Below the pieces are notes generated by a model that worked only from the letters and a program-made list of their open reading frames with translations, was not told the DNA's origin and did not search any database. A stretch of DNA of 52,524 bases from Planctomycetota bacterium. GTDB lineage: Bacteria > Planctomycetota > Planctomycetia > Pirellulales > Pirellulaceae. Where the stretch lies: positions 10,469 through 62,992 of the forward strand of contig JAPLNI010000019.1 in assembly GCA_026692865.1 (NCBI GenBank). The letters run 5' to 3'. Shown piece by piece: positions 13,701-19,538 of this stretch; positions within the stretch are counted from its first letter, which is position 1, and every line of letters begins with the position of its first letter. The translations under genes were made by a program, and so were the position numbers.

Positions 13701-15933
13701 GAGTTTCGGTCGTCGCCCCTGTCGCAGCGCCTCGAAACTCCAAAGTGCCGCCCGCCGTTTGGGCGGTTGCTTGGGCACCGAAGGTGATAACGTTGGTCGC
13801 CGTTTCCAGAATCACATTGGAAGCCGTCCCCGTTGCACGCAGCTTCAAGGTCCCCCCTTGAATGCTGGTGCCCCCAGTAAAGAGGTTGGCTGCATTGAGG
13901 ACCCAGGTGCCCGCGCCAACCTTGGTCAGACCACCTTGGGACGCAGTGGGCGTGGTGGCAGCAGGGAGTGCCACATTAATAATGTTATCGGCCGTGTTCG
14001 AACCTCCAAAATTATAGTTACCGGTCGTGAGGACCGTAGTGATCGCTCCATTGAGAATCACCGGATTGGCACCAGCCTGATTCGCATAGATCGCACTTTG
14101 TCCCGTCGTACTATTGAAAAGAATAGGCTTGCTCGTCGTGAGCCCGGCTACAGTCCCGGTCCCGGCTCCTGTGCCACCGATGATTAAGTTACCAGCGGTG
14201 GTGCCCGCGTTTCCGAGGCGAATGGCGAGGGTGTTATTGTTAATGGAGCGGAAATCCGTAATCCGTAACGAGCCACCCTCGACAATCGTCGCACCCGTAA
14301 AGGTCCCACCCGTTCCATTGAGAATCAGTTCACCGGTGCCCTGTTTAATGACCTGCTTGCCATTCCCCGTGCCTAATGTCGCCAGGATACTTCCGGCGAT
14401 GCGCGTGTTGCCGTTTCCACTAAAGGTCAAATTGCGTGGGTCGGCGTCGCTGTTGTTCCACGCGTCCCCCGTGAAAAGCAGCGTGCCCCCAACACCGTTG
14501 GCGACGCTAAAGTTGTTGTTAGAGTTCTCCTGGGTCCAAGCCCCCAGCGTGAAGCCGTAGCCGTTGCGGCTGTTGAAGGTGGCGGTAGTGTTGGAGGCCA
14601 CGCGGTACGTGCCGAGAGTTACGGTGCCGTTGATCCCTTCCCCGCCCACGCCAGGGCCGGCGAACATCGCGCCCGTGCTGCGCTGGTAAACGTTCTTGCC
14701 GGAGGTGAGGCTGTTGAAGTCCAGGCTGCCCTCTCTGCGGAACTCAAGCACGCCGCCGCCCATGTCAATGGCGCTGGAAGCATTCGTCCCGACGTTCGCG
14801 CCGAAGATGCTGGTGCCGCCGACGGTGAGCTGGGTGACACGGGTCGTGCTTTCTTGGCCGGTGCCAGACGCGCTGGTGCGGACCGTCCCGCTGAAGCCGG
14901 AGGTGCTGGAGGGGTTGAGGAACAAGGTGCCACCACCGGATTTTTCGATGCTGCCGGTGCCGGTGAGGACGCCGGTCAGATCGAAGTTCCCCGAACCTGC
15001 GCTATTGACGCCGCCGAAGTTCAGGAAGGTGGTGGCCGAAGTTCCGCCCGCGTTGACGGTGCCGGAGAGGGTGAGAGTGCCGTTGACGCTGTTGATGCGG
15101 CTGTTGCGAATGGTGGCCGTGGGAGACAAGGGGAGAGGACTCACAGCCGAACTCACGGTGCCCGAGAGCGTGTTGTTACCCAAACTCAGAATGGCCGAGC
15201 CGCGATCGCCAAGTGGGCCACGGCCTTCGAAGTTGATGTTACGCGAAAAAGTAAAACCGGCTGCGGTACCATCCAGCACAAGAGAGCCGCCCGCGAATCC
15301 ATACAGCGTATTATTCAAAGGGACATTATTCCCGGAAGTGATGTTGACAGCCCCAGTCCCACCCAAAGCTAACTCGCTGCTGATGATTATGGAACCACCT
15401 TGGATAGAAGTTGTCCCGGTGTAGTCATTCGACCCGTTGGTCAAACGTATCGAACCGCTACCCGTTTTGAGCAGTCCGTTGGAACCCGAAATTATATTTC
15501 CGATCGTTGCCGTTTCGAACATCTGGGCATTAAGCCCTGAGTTGGTACCGGCAAGCGTGATGGCGTCCCCTGTTAGTGTGTAACCGCTGCGATGAAAACT
15601 GAGGCGATTGGCGGTAACGCCGCCGGTAGCCACCGTGACTGTGTTTGGGGTTGGCGTAAACAAGGGCCCAATTGGAAACGCGTACGTGAAGATGGCGTTC
15701 GCAGTGTTGTTGTTTGGCCAAGCGTCATTGGCACTCGTGTCCCACCAATTCACTGTAGAAGTATCCCACGTACCACCACCGCCTAAGTTCACGCCTAGGG
15801 TCGTGTTATCGGTATTGTCTGTATCTGGGTCCCAGTAATAGTTTTGTCCGAACAAGTTCGGTGCGATACTGAACTGAAAAATCACCAAAAGGAATACGGC
15901 GAATCGCGGTTGTTGGGGTTCGAAAAAGCGCAT
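1798..15933 (-). CDS. giant autotransporter-associated beta-strand repeat protein with PEP-CTERM anchor
   Basis: One uninterrupted frame of 4711 residues. The N-terminus has a signal peptide (RFAVFLLVIFQFSIAPNLFG, cleavage probably after FGQ). The body is extremely rich in Gly, Thr, Ser, Asn and Ala with almost no Cys. At least 16 repeat units of the PATR type are recognisable by eye, for example LTKVGAGTWVLN...TGGTSIQGGTL and LVKTTTGTLILGGINTYTGQ, which predict a very long right-handed beta-helix. The last 36 residues form a PEP-CTERM sorting signal: VPEPTSLVFGIGL, a hydrophobic span, then an RRRR cluster. No autotransporter beta-barrel is present, so export is inferred to use Sec plus exosortase processing. 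It is a single-gene unit. The middle and upstream part (roughly 9.9-15.2 kb) looks more GC-rich than the 3' part. Likely an extracellular or cell-surface structural or adhesive protein; the ligand is unknown. Confidence 0.9.
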   Translation of the reverse strand: MRFFEPQQPRFAVFLLVIFQFSIAPNLFGQNYYWDPDTDNTDNTTLGVNLGGGGTWDTSTVNWWDTSANDAWPNNNTANAIFTYAFPIGPLFTPTPNTVTVATGGVTANRLSFHRSGYTLTGDAITLAGTNSGLNAQMFETATIGNIISGSNGLLKTGSGSIRLTNGSNDYTGTTSIQGGSIIISSELALGGTGAVNITSGNNVPLNNTLYGFAGGSLVLDGTAAGFTFSRNINFEGRGPLGDRGSAILSLGNNTLSGTVSSAVSPLPLSPTATIRNSRINSVNGTLTLSGTVNAGGTSATTFLNFGGVNSAGSGNFDLTGVLTGTGSIEKSGGGTLFLNPSSTSGFSGTVRTSASGTGQESTTRVTQLTVGGTSIFGANVGTNASSAIDMGGGVLEFRREGSLDFNSLTSGKNVYQRSTGAMFAGPGVGGEGINGTVTLGTYRVASNTTATFNSRNGYGFTLGAWTQENSNNNFSVANGVGGTLLFTGDAWNNSDADPRNLTFSGNGNTRIAGSILATLGTGNGKQVIKQGTGELILNGTGGTFTGATIVEGGSLRITDFRSINNNTLAIRLGNAGTTAGNLIIGGTGAGTGTVAGLTTSKPILFNSTTGQSAIYANQAGANPVILNGAITTVLTTGNYNFGGSNTADNIINVALPAATTPTASQGGLTKVGAGTWVLNAANLFTGGTSIQGGTLKLRATGTASNVILETATNVITFGAQATAQTAGGTLEFRGAATGATTETLGALTPTAGAGTVRLLGQGGFASNLTFTSLGATATASSLNFDTSGALGGAVTLTGQVATTATNLPGTASFQGHLYINGADFATTTAAGVVQAPTYVAAGPIFSNASTALVGSVHNKMTGSFTNGAATVSSLVTNNQTLTLSGNLVVSTGGILQSGGTASILSDSATSRLIQGGAAGTNVAIRVNLDTDVLNLGSAANPVNISSTTTAGLTKNGAGELVVFGTNAQTGTTTINEGTVELNGTNARLAALAGTNTVVRQNAFLEFNTGVAYAANPTVGTLDGAGTVRNVGAANVTFVQTGAGTWAGSFNQTGAGTLSVSKLGTTGAPIWQGVSNYTGVTTIGGTTGSVTVDVLANGGVNSGIGASSNAASNLVFSGTTAGIDYRGSIIDNALTLGSRSASTDRLFTLAAAATGATLSSSVSNNNAIVWSNTGAIVNNTTANATLTFAGASTGDNTFNPQLVDSSVGGGVTLGVTKSGAGQWNLGNANNSYTGITTVGDGILGLNSTNALPANSPLVLGAAATSGVLQTSGTFARNLTTTPTAGTGTITWGGTTGGGGFAAHTTPLTVTLNSGAGLTWGSGGFVPTGAPLVFGSASALSDVTFTNAIDLGAAVRTITVNANTNTGTDFATLSGVLSGTGGGLLKNGAAPLRLTGANTYTGTTNVEAGTIVVSSLGRSSAPGVATSVGLSSATMDNSNAIVLGNATTTGGLLQYVGAGETSDRKIRLRGTSASNQIHADGSGPLILSNVAHDTTETGDKTLFLRGSNTAGNMITSPLTNNVAGVLSVTVDGGATWILTNSGNTYTGNTTVGGGALGIGGSGVIGTGTVVFDNGTMFAYGADRTITNAVSLNNDRTAAFIGDNSLTFTQPLNWRAAGNNSILSNSVAAGKSVTFNGGVTNTEMTANRAWTIDGTGETVINGNFTTTTAFGVRFDVNGGGTLTLGTNGATSDWNKAGIAAVDVDRGTLKFSANNAIPTTSAAFAGVILSPELATADTATLDLNGTNQTINAFTVAATSDGAVVIDNTSANPATLTFGANNTVVNITNTGARTITDSGTGALSIVKTGNTALSLPSGMTITHQGSTSSTGGGSFTINSAVNGTTGLVASGSSTLALPGGLTAPSVVTSITVGGSSTLNLLDGTGSAFSDLTSLSLGAGSGTASLSLNVGDLVTAGDFLNTDSLTLLTGGTLSLNNTVTFNMTDTGLNPLTTYTLLNLVDGGITAFGTGNMIQGTTPGGFTGFTWNVTDNLVQITTGNLITGDLFWRGAAGGGTDTTWNGDANNWSLNKANSSVATSTPGSGTNVVFAIDSATGAVSTTLGQNFKINALTFEAGASTPISVTIASGVGSSRLEVRDGVAITAGGPAAVTISAPFRLGADQTWNVADTIATLTLSGGLQGEKDVIKIGGGKVIISAPADIAFNAGLTSDFTVNSGNLEITSVDALGVAGKRANVAVNTGGAFYYNAAAGTVANNLTLGGGTLSAGTANQIYSGTVNVSGNSFINMADQNGPVANTARSITLSGVVSGSGNLTVNSSNAVTSGNQISGTLTFSNAGNTWSGDLIIERGSATFGTAASPAFTANNVRFNTFGKVAFQNTNGSALTRTGTLTYAAGALGEFSADNVSGTLGANYLVNQNGVTTLGAGGTGATMRVFLADTASAVNMGDVTLGGTSSISVAGGDADSFTTISGIISDGGNIYGLNINDDVGGAGWGQANTILRLTGANTFTGNVALTEGTLEFDTVTDAGGGASALGNGTTLSVGAATLRFIGSSPQSTNRAITQTGAATYGTNGATVADSITYNGAINAGANNFTLTGLAGRIGLINGGITQTGGSVDGTVNGGTWAFSNTTTVVADDLNVTGASTILNLNGAGILSFNTASPSADSSLRVNGGATVNLGASNAIVTTEFDGLRVGTDAAGVGTLNLGAFNQTANEFLLGNRNLDRSGIINGSGTLTVTGNFDMYGGTVNANLASTGTQTLDKLSLNTVTLSGDNSGLSATGSTVITEGTLVLDYTASNTTKIRSASTLDMRGGNLSLSGNAGAATSQSVGSFTLGSGGSSRITLNPAGQNLVLNLNAITRAVNAQDGTIRFTLPSGTQNATNGITTDSLNTIGTGANAILGAWATVNDGSGTFFARNVTNLADGNIGAAATTSQDTIASWITGDNVSDSAGFSGTVNSSFINSLRLNAASGSNISLGTSGVLGLSSGGILVTNNVSGTPRILGGTLFSGTVAATPELIITQDSASTFEIGADIRTNHQVFKTGSGTLLLSGNNVYTGLTEIQEGNVQVSGGNGIGDTSLVTLAAGRASGLQLLSNETIGRLAGGSSQTDQLLGTVAVGSNTLSINQSGNTAFSGLFTGNGTIVMNTGSTGTLNMSNASSGFTGSVVVNGGMFQLSGIGRNDASAITINGQGGLLIDKNGTTTSSTQILDTASITLNSAVGGNQAAPSGLWLRRDQGSTLSETVGVVTANSGTSYVRLEQTATSAITVLTAENVVRNNSATIVIRGSNMANTTDRRAQFRIATANETAFNGSMIGGGGAAGTVTTSIVPWAIGEDVANVTFNPTFMGNSLVTYTGTTGFRPLNLTTEYGNYATAGATNNTRESLAANLSGLAGRTVNSLVLNNINAGAVDIAVTGTGAAQTLAVTSGAMLFTRSNPATTATAQTITLGGFDSGITVGASNEYVISVVNPDASDATKSLTATISSPLTSIADITKSGRGTLILNQTNTAGGGARVTSLNEGVLQIANLGNIGGSTGGLRFAGGTLRMDTSFDISTRTISILNGGAILDTNGNSPTLAGSLGSGVGGFTKIGAGNLTLNGSATYTGPTTLTTGTITVGANNALGNGGDLNIGGGTTLAFSASNSLTHGLVTTSGASPLITGTGTINASSGFLLNHTGDTTIAATLAGASGLTKAQSNTVTLSGLNTYTGTTEIQAGTLSINSISNVAGGASAVGSASNVENGIIRMGLTTAATTLNYTGSGHSSDRLIGMQGTTGGVTIDADGTGALGLGGARFENVGNKTLTLRGSSIATLNNTIGALNENGGVLTVNKTDANTWLVNGASTYTGATQIDNGTLKVGLNNALSTTTAVRLGTGTTAGTLDLNGFNQTIGSLTSQTTSNSVINNIIVGSSKVLTINGGVTLGADAANSDTNVSATGGGSIVVNSSGANFQVGGATGGTNANRADVDFSGLTNFTANLGSGTFRVGDAGTQSGVLQLSTFRMATNNTLTAANVRIGDGTGNGGETHLLVLGSGTNSINTDTLNIGSAAAQIRTGGSINFDGADTTGTLNLRASNGTGRTTINMINTTGATAADMVSIMNLTGHTSDLLFSTATLATRSASTGAATATLSFDQGNLDITTLNIASRTGTGTGNATGTVNLGDSVDPGTPTTMIGTINMAVNTSAGGTVLGDLNITGGNVNVGTGAGTAINMANAGTFRTVTSTIDLTGGITTVTGNIIRTGGAGTENATITVNGGTLDMAGNSIGGAAAAISLVAQSGTLQNLGQLNGGGNLVKTTTGTLILGGINTYTGQTNIDTGTLQINGSTAAASTVNVATAGTLTGAGTVGGNATLTGNGIINISNLGNIGGSLDVTGGNWNGSGSVAGAVTASSGTFTIGAGANLTANGNLDVTGGSIASGNSASTITGSVNYTSASSSTFGGLIAGSGKTVTVNNGSATLTLSGTNTYTGTTTISGGTLQLGNGGTTGSLSTSSEIFNNANLTINRSNVVVQGTDFSGAAITGTGSLTQAGSGTTTLNAVNTYSGGTTVSDGTLVVNTTGSGTDSGTGSGAVSVQSGATLAGSGRITGMVTFTSGATHDPGTSPGVQTLAGGAEYKTGSILNWELIANTELGRGTDFDGINVMGSLTIESGVTSNLKFNSSGSTVSWADSFWDSSRTWLVFSNSTAPGVTGGIFSTINVGNDFGGNTLLASRGVFSWATDSNNIVLNYTAVPEPTSLVFGIGLGVAGLIAARRRRLKVNAAAKPTV

Positions 15934-16335
15934 AGAGATTGCCCGCGTACTAGATAGGTGAGGATCATGAAGAAAGGAAGGAAATCTAGGATTAGGGGCA
16001 ATATGATTGCGCTAAACCGCCGCTGCAAGTACGTAGCCCCCTTTATTTATGAAGATTTCTGGGATATTTCCTTGATTTTCTTAAATAAGCACCGCAGCTG
16101 TGGGAAACCTAACCTCCGTTGGGGGGGCGTCTAGTCATACGGGGGCTTCAGCGTTGAGCGTGTTAGCGCTCCAAACCTTTGCAATCGTCGGGCACGAGGC
16201 ACTCGATCGCTTACGTCGTGATGCGCGCTTTCGGAGCTTCGTTCTTAGCACGCCAAACCTTTTGCGAAGCGTAGGCATAAGGCCTAGCTTCGCTTCTGGT
16301 ATGCATGCGCGATGATCGGGCGAACGCTTGATCGC
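15934..16335. other. gene-free stretch between the giant gene and the helicase
   Basis: It should contain the promoter of the giant gene; the bases just before its ATG show no strong Shine-Dalgarno sequence. The half nearer the helicase is occupied by family A repeat copies (annotated separately). No protein gene is supported. Confidence 0.5.
16162..16293. repeat. family A palindromic elements, two partial copies
   Basis: Two copies of the family A left end lie in tandem. One starts at 16162 (GTTAGCGCTCCAAACC) and one near 16245 (TTAGCACGCCAAACC). The second leads into the best hairpin of the family at 16264-16293: GCGAAGC, a bulged G, TAGGC, loop ATAAG, GCCTA, GCTTCGC, all 12 pairs perfect. 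Relative to the copy at 1701, the A-T pair in the outer stem has become G-C on both sides, so the pairing is conserved. It lies just past the 3' end of the helicase gene (stop near 16336). Confidence 0.7.
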
Positions 16336-19113
16336 TTACGAGTGGCGAGTGGTGCGGGCGGTTGGGGTTGCGGTGGTGGGGTCGTCGGGCCAGGCGTGTT
16401 TGGGGTAACGACGCTTGAGCTCCTTCTTGACGATCGCGTAACCGCTAGACCAGAAACTTGCTAAGTCTTCGGTGACTTGTTGTGGTCGCATGTTGGGGGC
16501 TAACAAATGTAACAACACGGGAACGCGGCCCATGGCTAATCGTGGTGTTGCCTTCCATGAAAAGATCTCTTGTATGCGCACTGCAAGTATTGGCGGTTGA
16601 TCTTGTCGGTACTCAATCAAGATCGACGAACCACTGGGCACCGTGATTCGTTCGGGTGCCTCGCGATTGAGCGTGATCATTTGCTCGCGCGAAATGCTAT
16701 TCATGATCCAATCAATCCAAGGAGTTTTTTTAAGCTCGATCAACGATTGATATTGCCGACAAAGCTCTCGACAAACCGATTCCATCGTGGCTTGAGAAAG
16801 GTCCGGCAAATCAAGCTCGGGTGCAACCGATTTCAGCCAACGGCATCGCTCGACAAGCGATCGCAACATCTTGTCATCGTCGCTTGGAAAAATCGTGCTC
16901 CAAGATTTGAGTGCTTGCTCGAACAACAACTGCGAAGCCGCCTCACGTTGCTCCGAAGGAATCGCAACGGGAGTTTCTTCGAGAACTAGATCGCCCCACA
17001 GAGTTCGCCGCCGCGCGACGACTTGCTGTTGAGTCGGATGAAAAAAGAGATCAACTCGTTCTTCTATTAATGATGGATCTAACCAATCACGCTGCACGCC
17101 GGATGCTTGACGGACAACTGCATCGGTGGAGCCGCCATCGACATCGATGCACAGAAACAAGTCAGGATCTAGAACACCGCTGGTGGGGCCCAGTTGGACC
17201 GCTCGACCGCCGACCATTAAGGCTGACGATTTCCCAGGCGAACGCCGCTTGGCCAATCGATCAGGATAACCGGCCAGGAGAGCTCGCATGAGTCCTTCTT
17301 CGGAATTGATTGCTTGCCCTGAGCCGTAGGCGCTAGCCTCGGGTGCCGCACTGGAAACTGGACGAGAGTCGGAACCCGTGGCTAGCGCCATCGGCTCAGG
17401 GATCGGCTCATTGGATCGGACTAGCTGTTCGATTTCTTTTGCGGATTGCATGATCGATTGGACTGTGTTGCGATGAAGTGTGCCAAGCGAGGTTTCTCCA
17501 TTTTTGTCGAGACCATCGCTCGATCTTCCCATAACAAACTGTTGGATCCAAGTGACTCGCGTAGCGACATCCGATGGCCAGCGCCGCGAGGCGTGGCTGG
17601 GGATTCCTTTGCGAAAGGTTCCGCTGTTACCCGAATTATTGGAACGGCTTGATTGAAACGGGTCACGTTCGGCAAGCATCGCGGCAGCGATAGCGGTCGA
17701 GTTCAAGCAGCCAAGTGCGTTCCCTTCCAGGACCATCCGCGCAGTCCTGGGATGCAGTGGTAGCCTTGCGATAGATTGTCCAAGTCGCGTGATCGAGCCG
17801 GCTTTTATCGCGCCGATGCGTTCAAGCAGATTAAGAGCCGCTTCGATTGCTTCGGTTCGAGGAGTCGTGAGCCAAGGAAAGCTCATAACATCACGTTGCC
17901 CCCAAGCAAGCAACTGGAGCACCGCACTTGCTAAGTCGACGCGTCGAATCTCGGGTTCCAAGTGAGTTGCAAGACTCCGCTGAGCGCTTTCGCTCCAGAG
18001 TCGATAGCAAAATCCTTCAGCGACTCGGCCAGCTCGTCCTGCACGCTGCGTAGCAGACGATTGCGAGATGGACTCAAGGCACAATCGGTCCAAGCCAACA
18101 CTCGGATCAAATCGCATTACTCGAGCATAACCGCTATCAACGACGACGCGGATCCCTTCAATCGTCAGCGACGTTTCCGCTACGTTGGTTGCGAGAACAA
18201 TTTTACGACGACGGGAGGGCTGTATGATTTGCGTTTGTTCCTCGAGAGGCAAGCTGCCGTGCAAGGCGAAGAGGTCGCAGTCACGCACGGGAGTCGCTCG
18301 GGAAAGCTGGTCACGCGAACGGTATATTTCCGACTGGCCAGGCAAGAAAGCCAACACATCGCCATCGTGTTTTTCGACCGCGTTGAGAATCGCGGCGCAT
18401 GTCACATCGACCATCGATTGCTTGGGGAGCGATGGTTGATAGCGGATGGTGACTGGAAACTGACGACCTTCGACTTGAATGAACGGCGAAGGGTTACCGG
18501 GCTGATGGGTGATGGTCGCTTTCAAGGATTCGTCGTCCAGGGTGGCTGACATGATGATCAATCGCAGGTCGTCGCGCACGTTGGCTTGGACTTGACGCAA
18601 CATGCCGAATAGCAAATCCGTATCGACAGATCGTTCGTGAAATTCGTCCATCAACACGACGGCAATCCCGTCCAGAGTGGCATCGTCCTGAAGCTTTCGC
18701 AACAAGATTCCTTCGGTTGCAACAATCAATCGTGTTGAACGGTTGAAACGTTTTTCGAAGCGGACATGGTAACCGACCTCGTTACCGCCAAGCGAAACTC
18801 CTTGCTCCTGAGCGATTCTCGCAGCGACGCTTCTGGCGGCGAGTCGGCGTGGTTGAAGGAGATAGACTCGTGAAGCCTGATGCTGCATCCAAGGAGCTGT
18901 CAGGATTGCAGGAGCAACTCGCGTGGTCTTTCCGGAACCGGGCGGGGCACTGACAACAGTAATTAGATTGCGATGAATCGAATCGATGATCGCTGGGAGG
19001 GATTCATCGATTGGAAGGCGAATGTTCAAGATGAAAGTTAAGGAGTGGCTGGTGATGGGCTGATGAAAAGGGCGTTTTTCCTGAGCCGTAGGCTCGGGTT
19101 TTGGTTTTGCCAC
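16336..19113 (-). CDS. hrpB: ATP-dependent RNA helicase HrpB (DEAH family)
   Basis: 925 residues; HrpB proteins are usually about 800-850. Helicase motifs run in order: Walker A APPGSGKTTRVAP, TEGILLRKL, DEFHERSVDTDLLFG (DEFH box), SATLDDESL, VAETSLTIEGIRVVVDSG and QRAGRAGRVAEG. The HrpB-type C-terminal region follows (YPDRLAKRR, later APNMRPQQVTEDLASFW). It is a cytoplasmic DExH NTPase whose RNA substrate is not defined in most bacteria. Two oddities stem from family B repeats. Residues about 571-599 (PEPMALATG ... PEASAYGSG) are an in-frame repeat pair in the linker before the C-terminal domain. The apparent GTG start at 19113 lies between the arms of another repeat pair, so the first 28 or so residues (PKPEPTAQE...) may be repeat-derived and the true start uncertain. 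Confidence 0.9.
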   Translation of the reverse strand: MAKPKPEPTAQEKRPFHQPITSHSLTFILNIRLPIDESLPAIIDSIHRNLITVVSAPPGSGKTTRVAPAILTAPWMQHQASRVYLLQPRRLAARSVAARIAQEQGVSLGGNEVGYHVRFEKRFNRSTRLIVATEGILLRKLQDDATLDGIAVVLMDEFHERSVDTDLLFGMLRQVQANVRDDLRLIIMSATLDDESLKATITHQPGNPSPFIQVEGRQFPVTIRYQPSLPKQSMVDVTCAAILNAVEKHDGDVLAFLPGQSEIYRSRDQLSRATPVRDCDLFALHGSLPLEEQTQIIQPSRRRKIVLATNVAETSLTIEGIRVVVDSGYARVMRFDPSVGLDRLCLESISQSSATQRAGRAGRVAEGFCYRLWSESAQRSLATHLEPEIRRVDLASAVLQLLAWGQRDVMSFPWLTTPRTEAIEAALNLLERIGAIKAGSITRLGQSIARLPLHPRTARMVLEGNALGCLNSTAIAAAMLAERDPFQSSRSNNSGNSGTFRKGIPSHASRRWPSDVATRVTWIQQFVMGRSSDGLDKNGETSLGTLHRNTVQSIMQSAKEIEQLVRSNEPIPEPMALATGSDSRPVSSAAPEASAYGSGQAINSEEGLMRALLAGYPDRLAKRRSPGKSSALMVGGRAVQLGPTSGVLDPDLFLCIDVDGGSTDAVVRQASGVQRDWLDPSLIEERVDLFFHPTQQQVVARRRTLWGDLVLEETPVAIPSEQREAASQLLFEQALKSWSTIFPSDDDKMLRSLVERCRWLKSVAPELDLPDLSQATMESVCRELCRQYQSLIELKKTPWIDWIMNSISREQMITLNREAPERITVPSGSSILIEYRQDQPPILAVRIQEIFSWKATPRLAMGRVPVLLHLLAPNMRPQQVTEDLASFWSSGYAIVKKELKRRYPKHAWPDDPTTATPTARTTRHS
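17317..17401. repeat. family B inverted repeat pair inside hrpB
   Basis: Left arm 17317-17344 and right arm 17374-17401 are 28-bp inverted repeats matching at about 25 positions, with core GGCGCTAGCC / GGCTAGCGCC and a 29-bp spacer. Read on the coding strand, the right arm gives PEPMALATG and the left arm gives PEASAYGSG. The frame is open through the whole unit. Confidence 0.85.
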
Positions 19114-19147
19114 AATTTACCAGATAGCACCCGTGGCTAGCGCTGGT
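19081..19147. repeat. family B repeat pair at the start of hrpB
   Basis: A shortened left arm (CTGAGCCGTAGGCTCGGGT, 19081-19099) and a right arm (ACCCGTGGCTAGCGCTGG, from 19129) face each other in inverted orientation. The helicase start codon lies between them. Confidence 0.7.
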
Positions 19148-19538
19148 CTGTTAAGAATTCGGGGATCACACAGGATTTCGTTGCGATGGTTTTGTGCTTA
19201 ACGAGCGTCTAATTCGTACAACTTTACATTCCAGCGCGAGGCTGGGCTATTAAAAATTGGATCTTGACGTCGAGAGTGGGGTGTGGCCGCGTTCAGTAGC
19301 ACGCCAAACATATTGCGAACGTTGGGCACTAGGCCCAAGTTCGTGATGCGTGGGTTCGCCCCTCAGCGTCTCAATCGCTTTGGTGGCCAACAGTCAGGGA
19401 AACAAAATTGCGCAACGCATTAAAGGCCGGAAGAGCAAGCTTTTTACCCCCCAGCATCAGGCTCAAGGAGAAACTCATTTTCATCAGGCCACTCTTGGAC
19501 TCTATGTCAGGCCCGTGGAATGCGATAAGTTGATTTGG
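19114..19538. other. gene-free stretch between divergent hrpB and rsmH
   Basis: It holds one arm of a family B pair and one family A hairpin (both annotated) and presumably the divergent promoters of the two genes. An in-frame GTG at 19350 would extend rsmH upstream by 63 codons, but that extension has no family similarity I can recognise. Confidence 0.5.
19298..19343. repeat. family A palindromic element, third locus
   Basis: AGCACGCCAAACATATTGCG leads into a hairpin at 19316-19343: CGAAC, bulged G, TTGGGC, loop ACTAG, GCCCAA, GTTCG, all pairs perfect. Compared with the copy at 16264 the inner helix has an A-T pair replaced by G-C on both strands, a second compensatory change. Confidence 0.7.

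Noticed and set aside
1919-15838. Many plus-strand open frames of 60-240 codons opposite the giant gene
   Set aside because: They are antisense shadows produced by its Gly/Thr/Ala/Asn-rich codons. Their translations are low-complexity Pro/Val/Leu strings without ribosome binding sites or family motifs.
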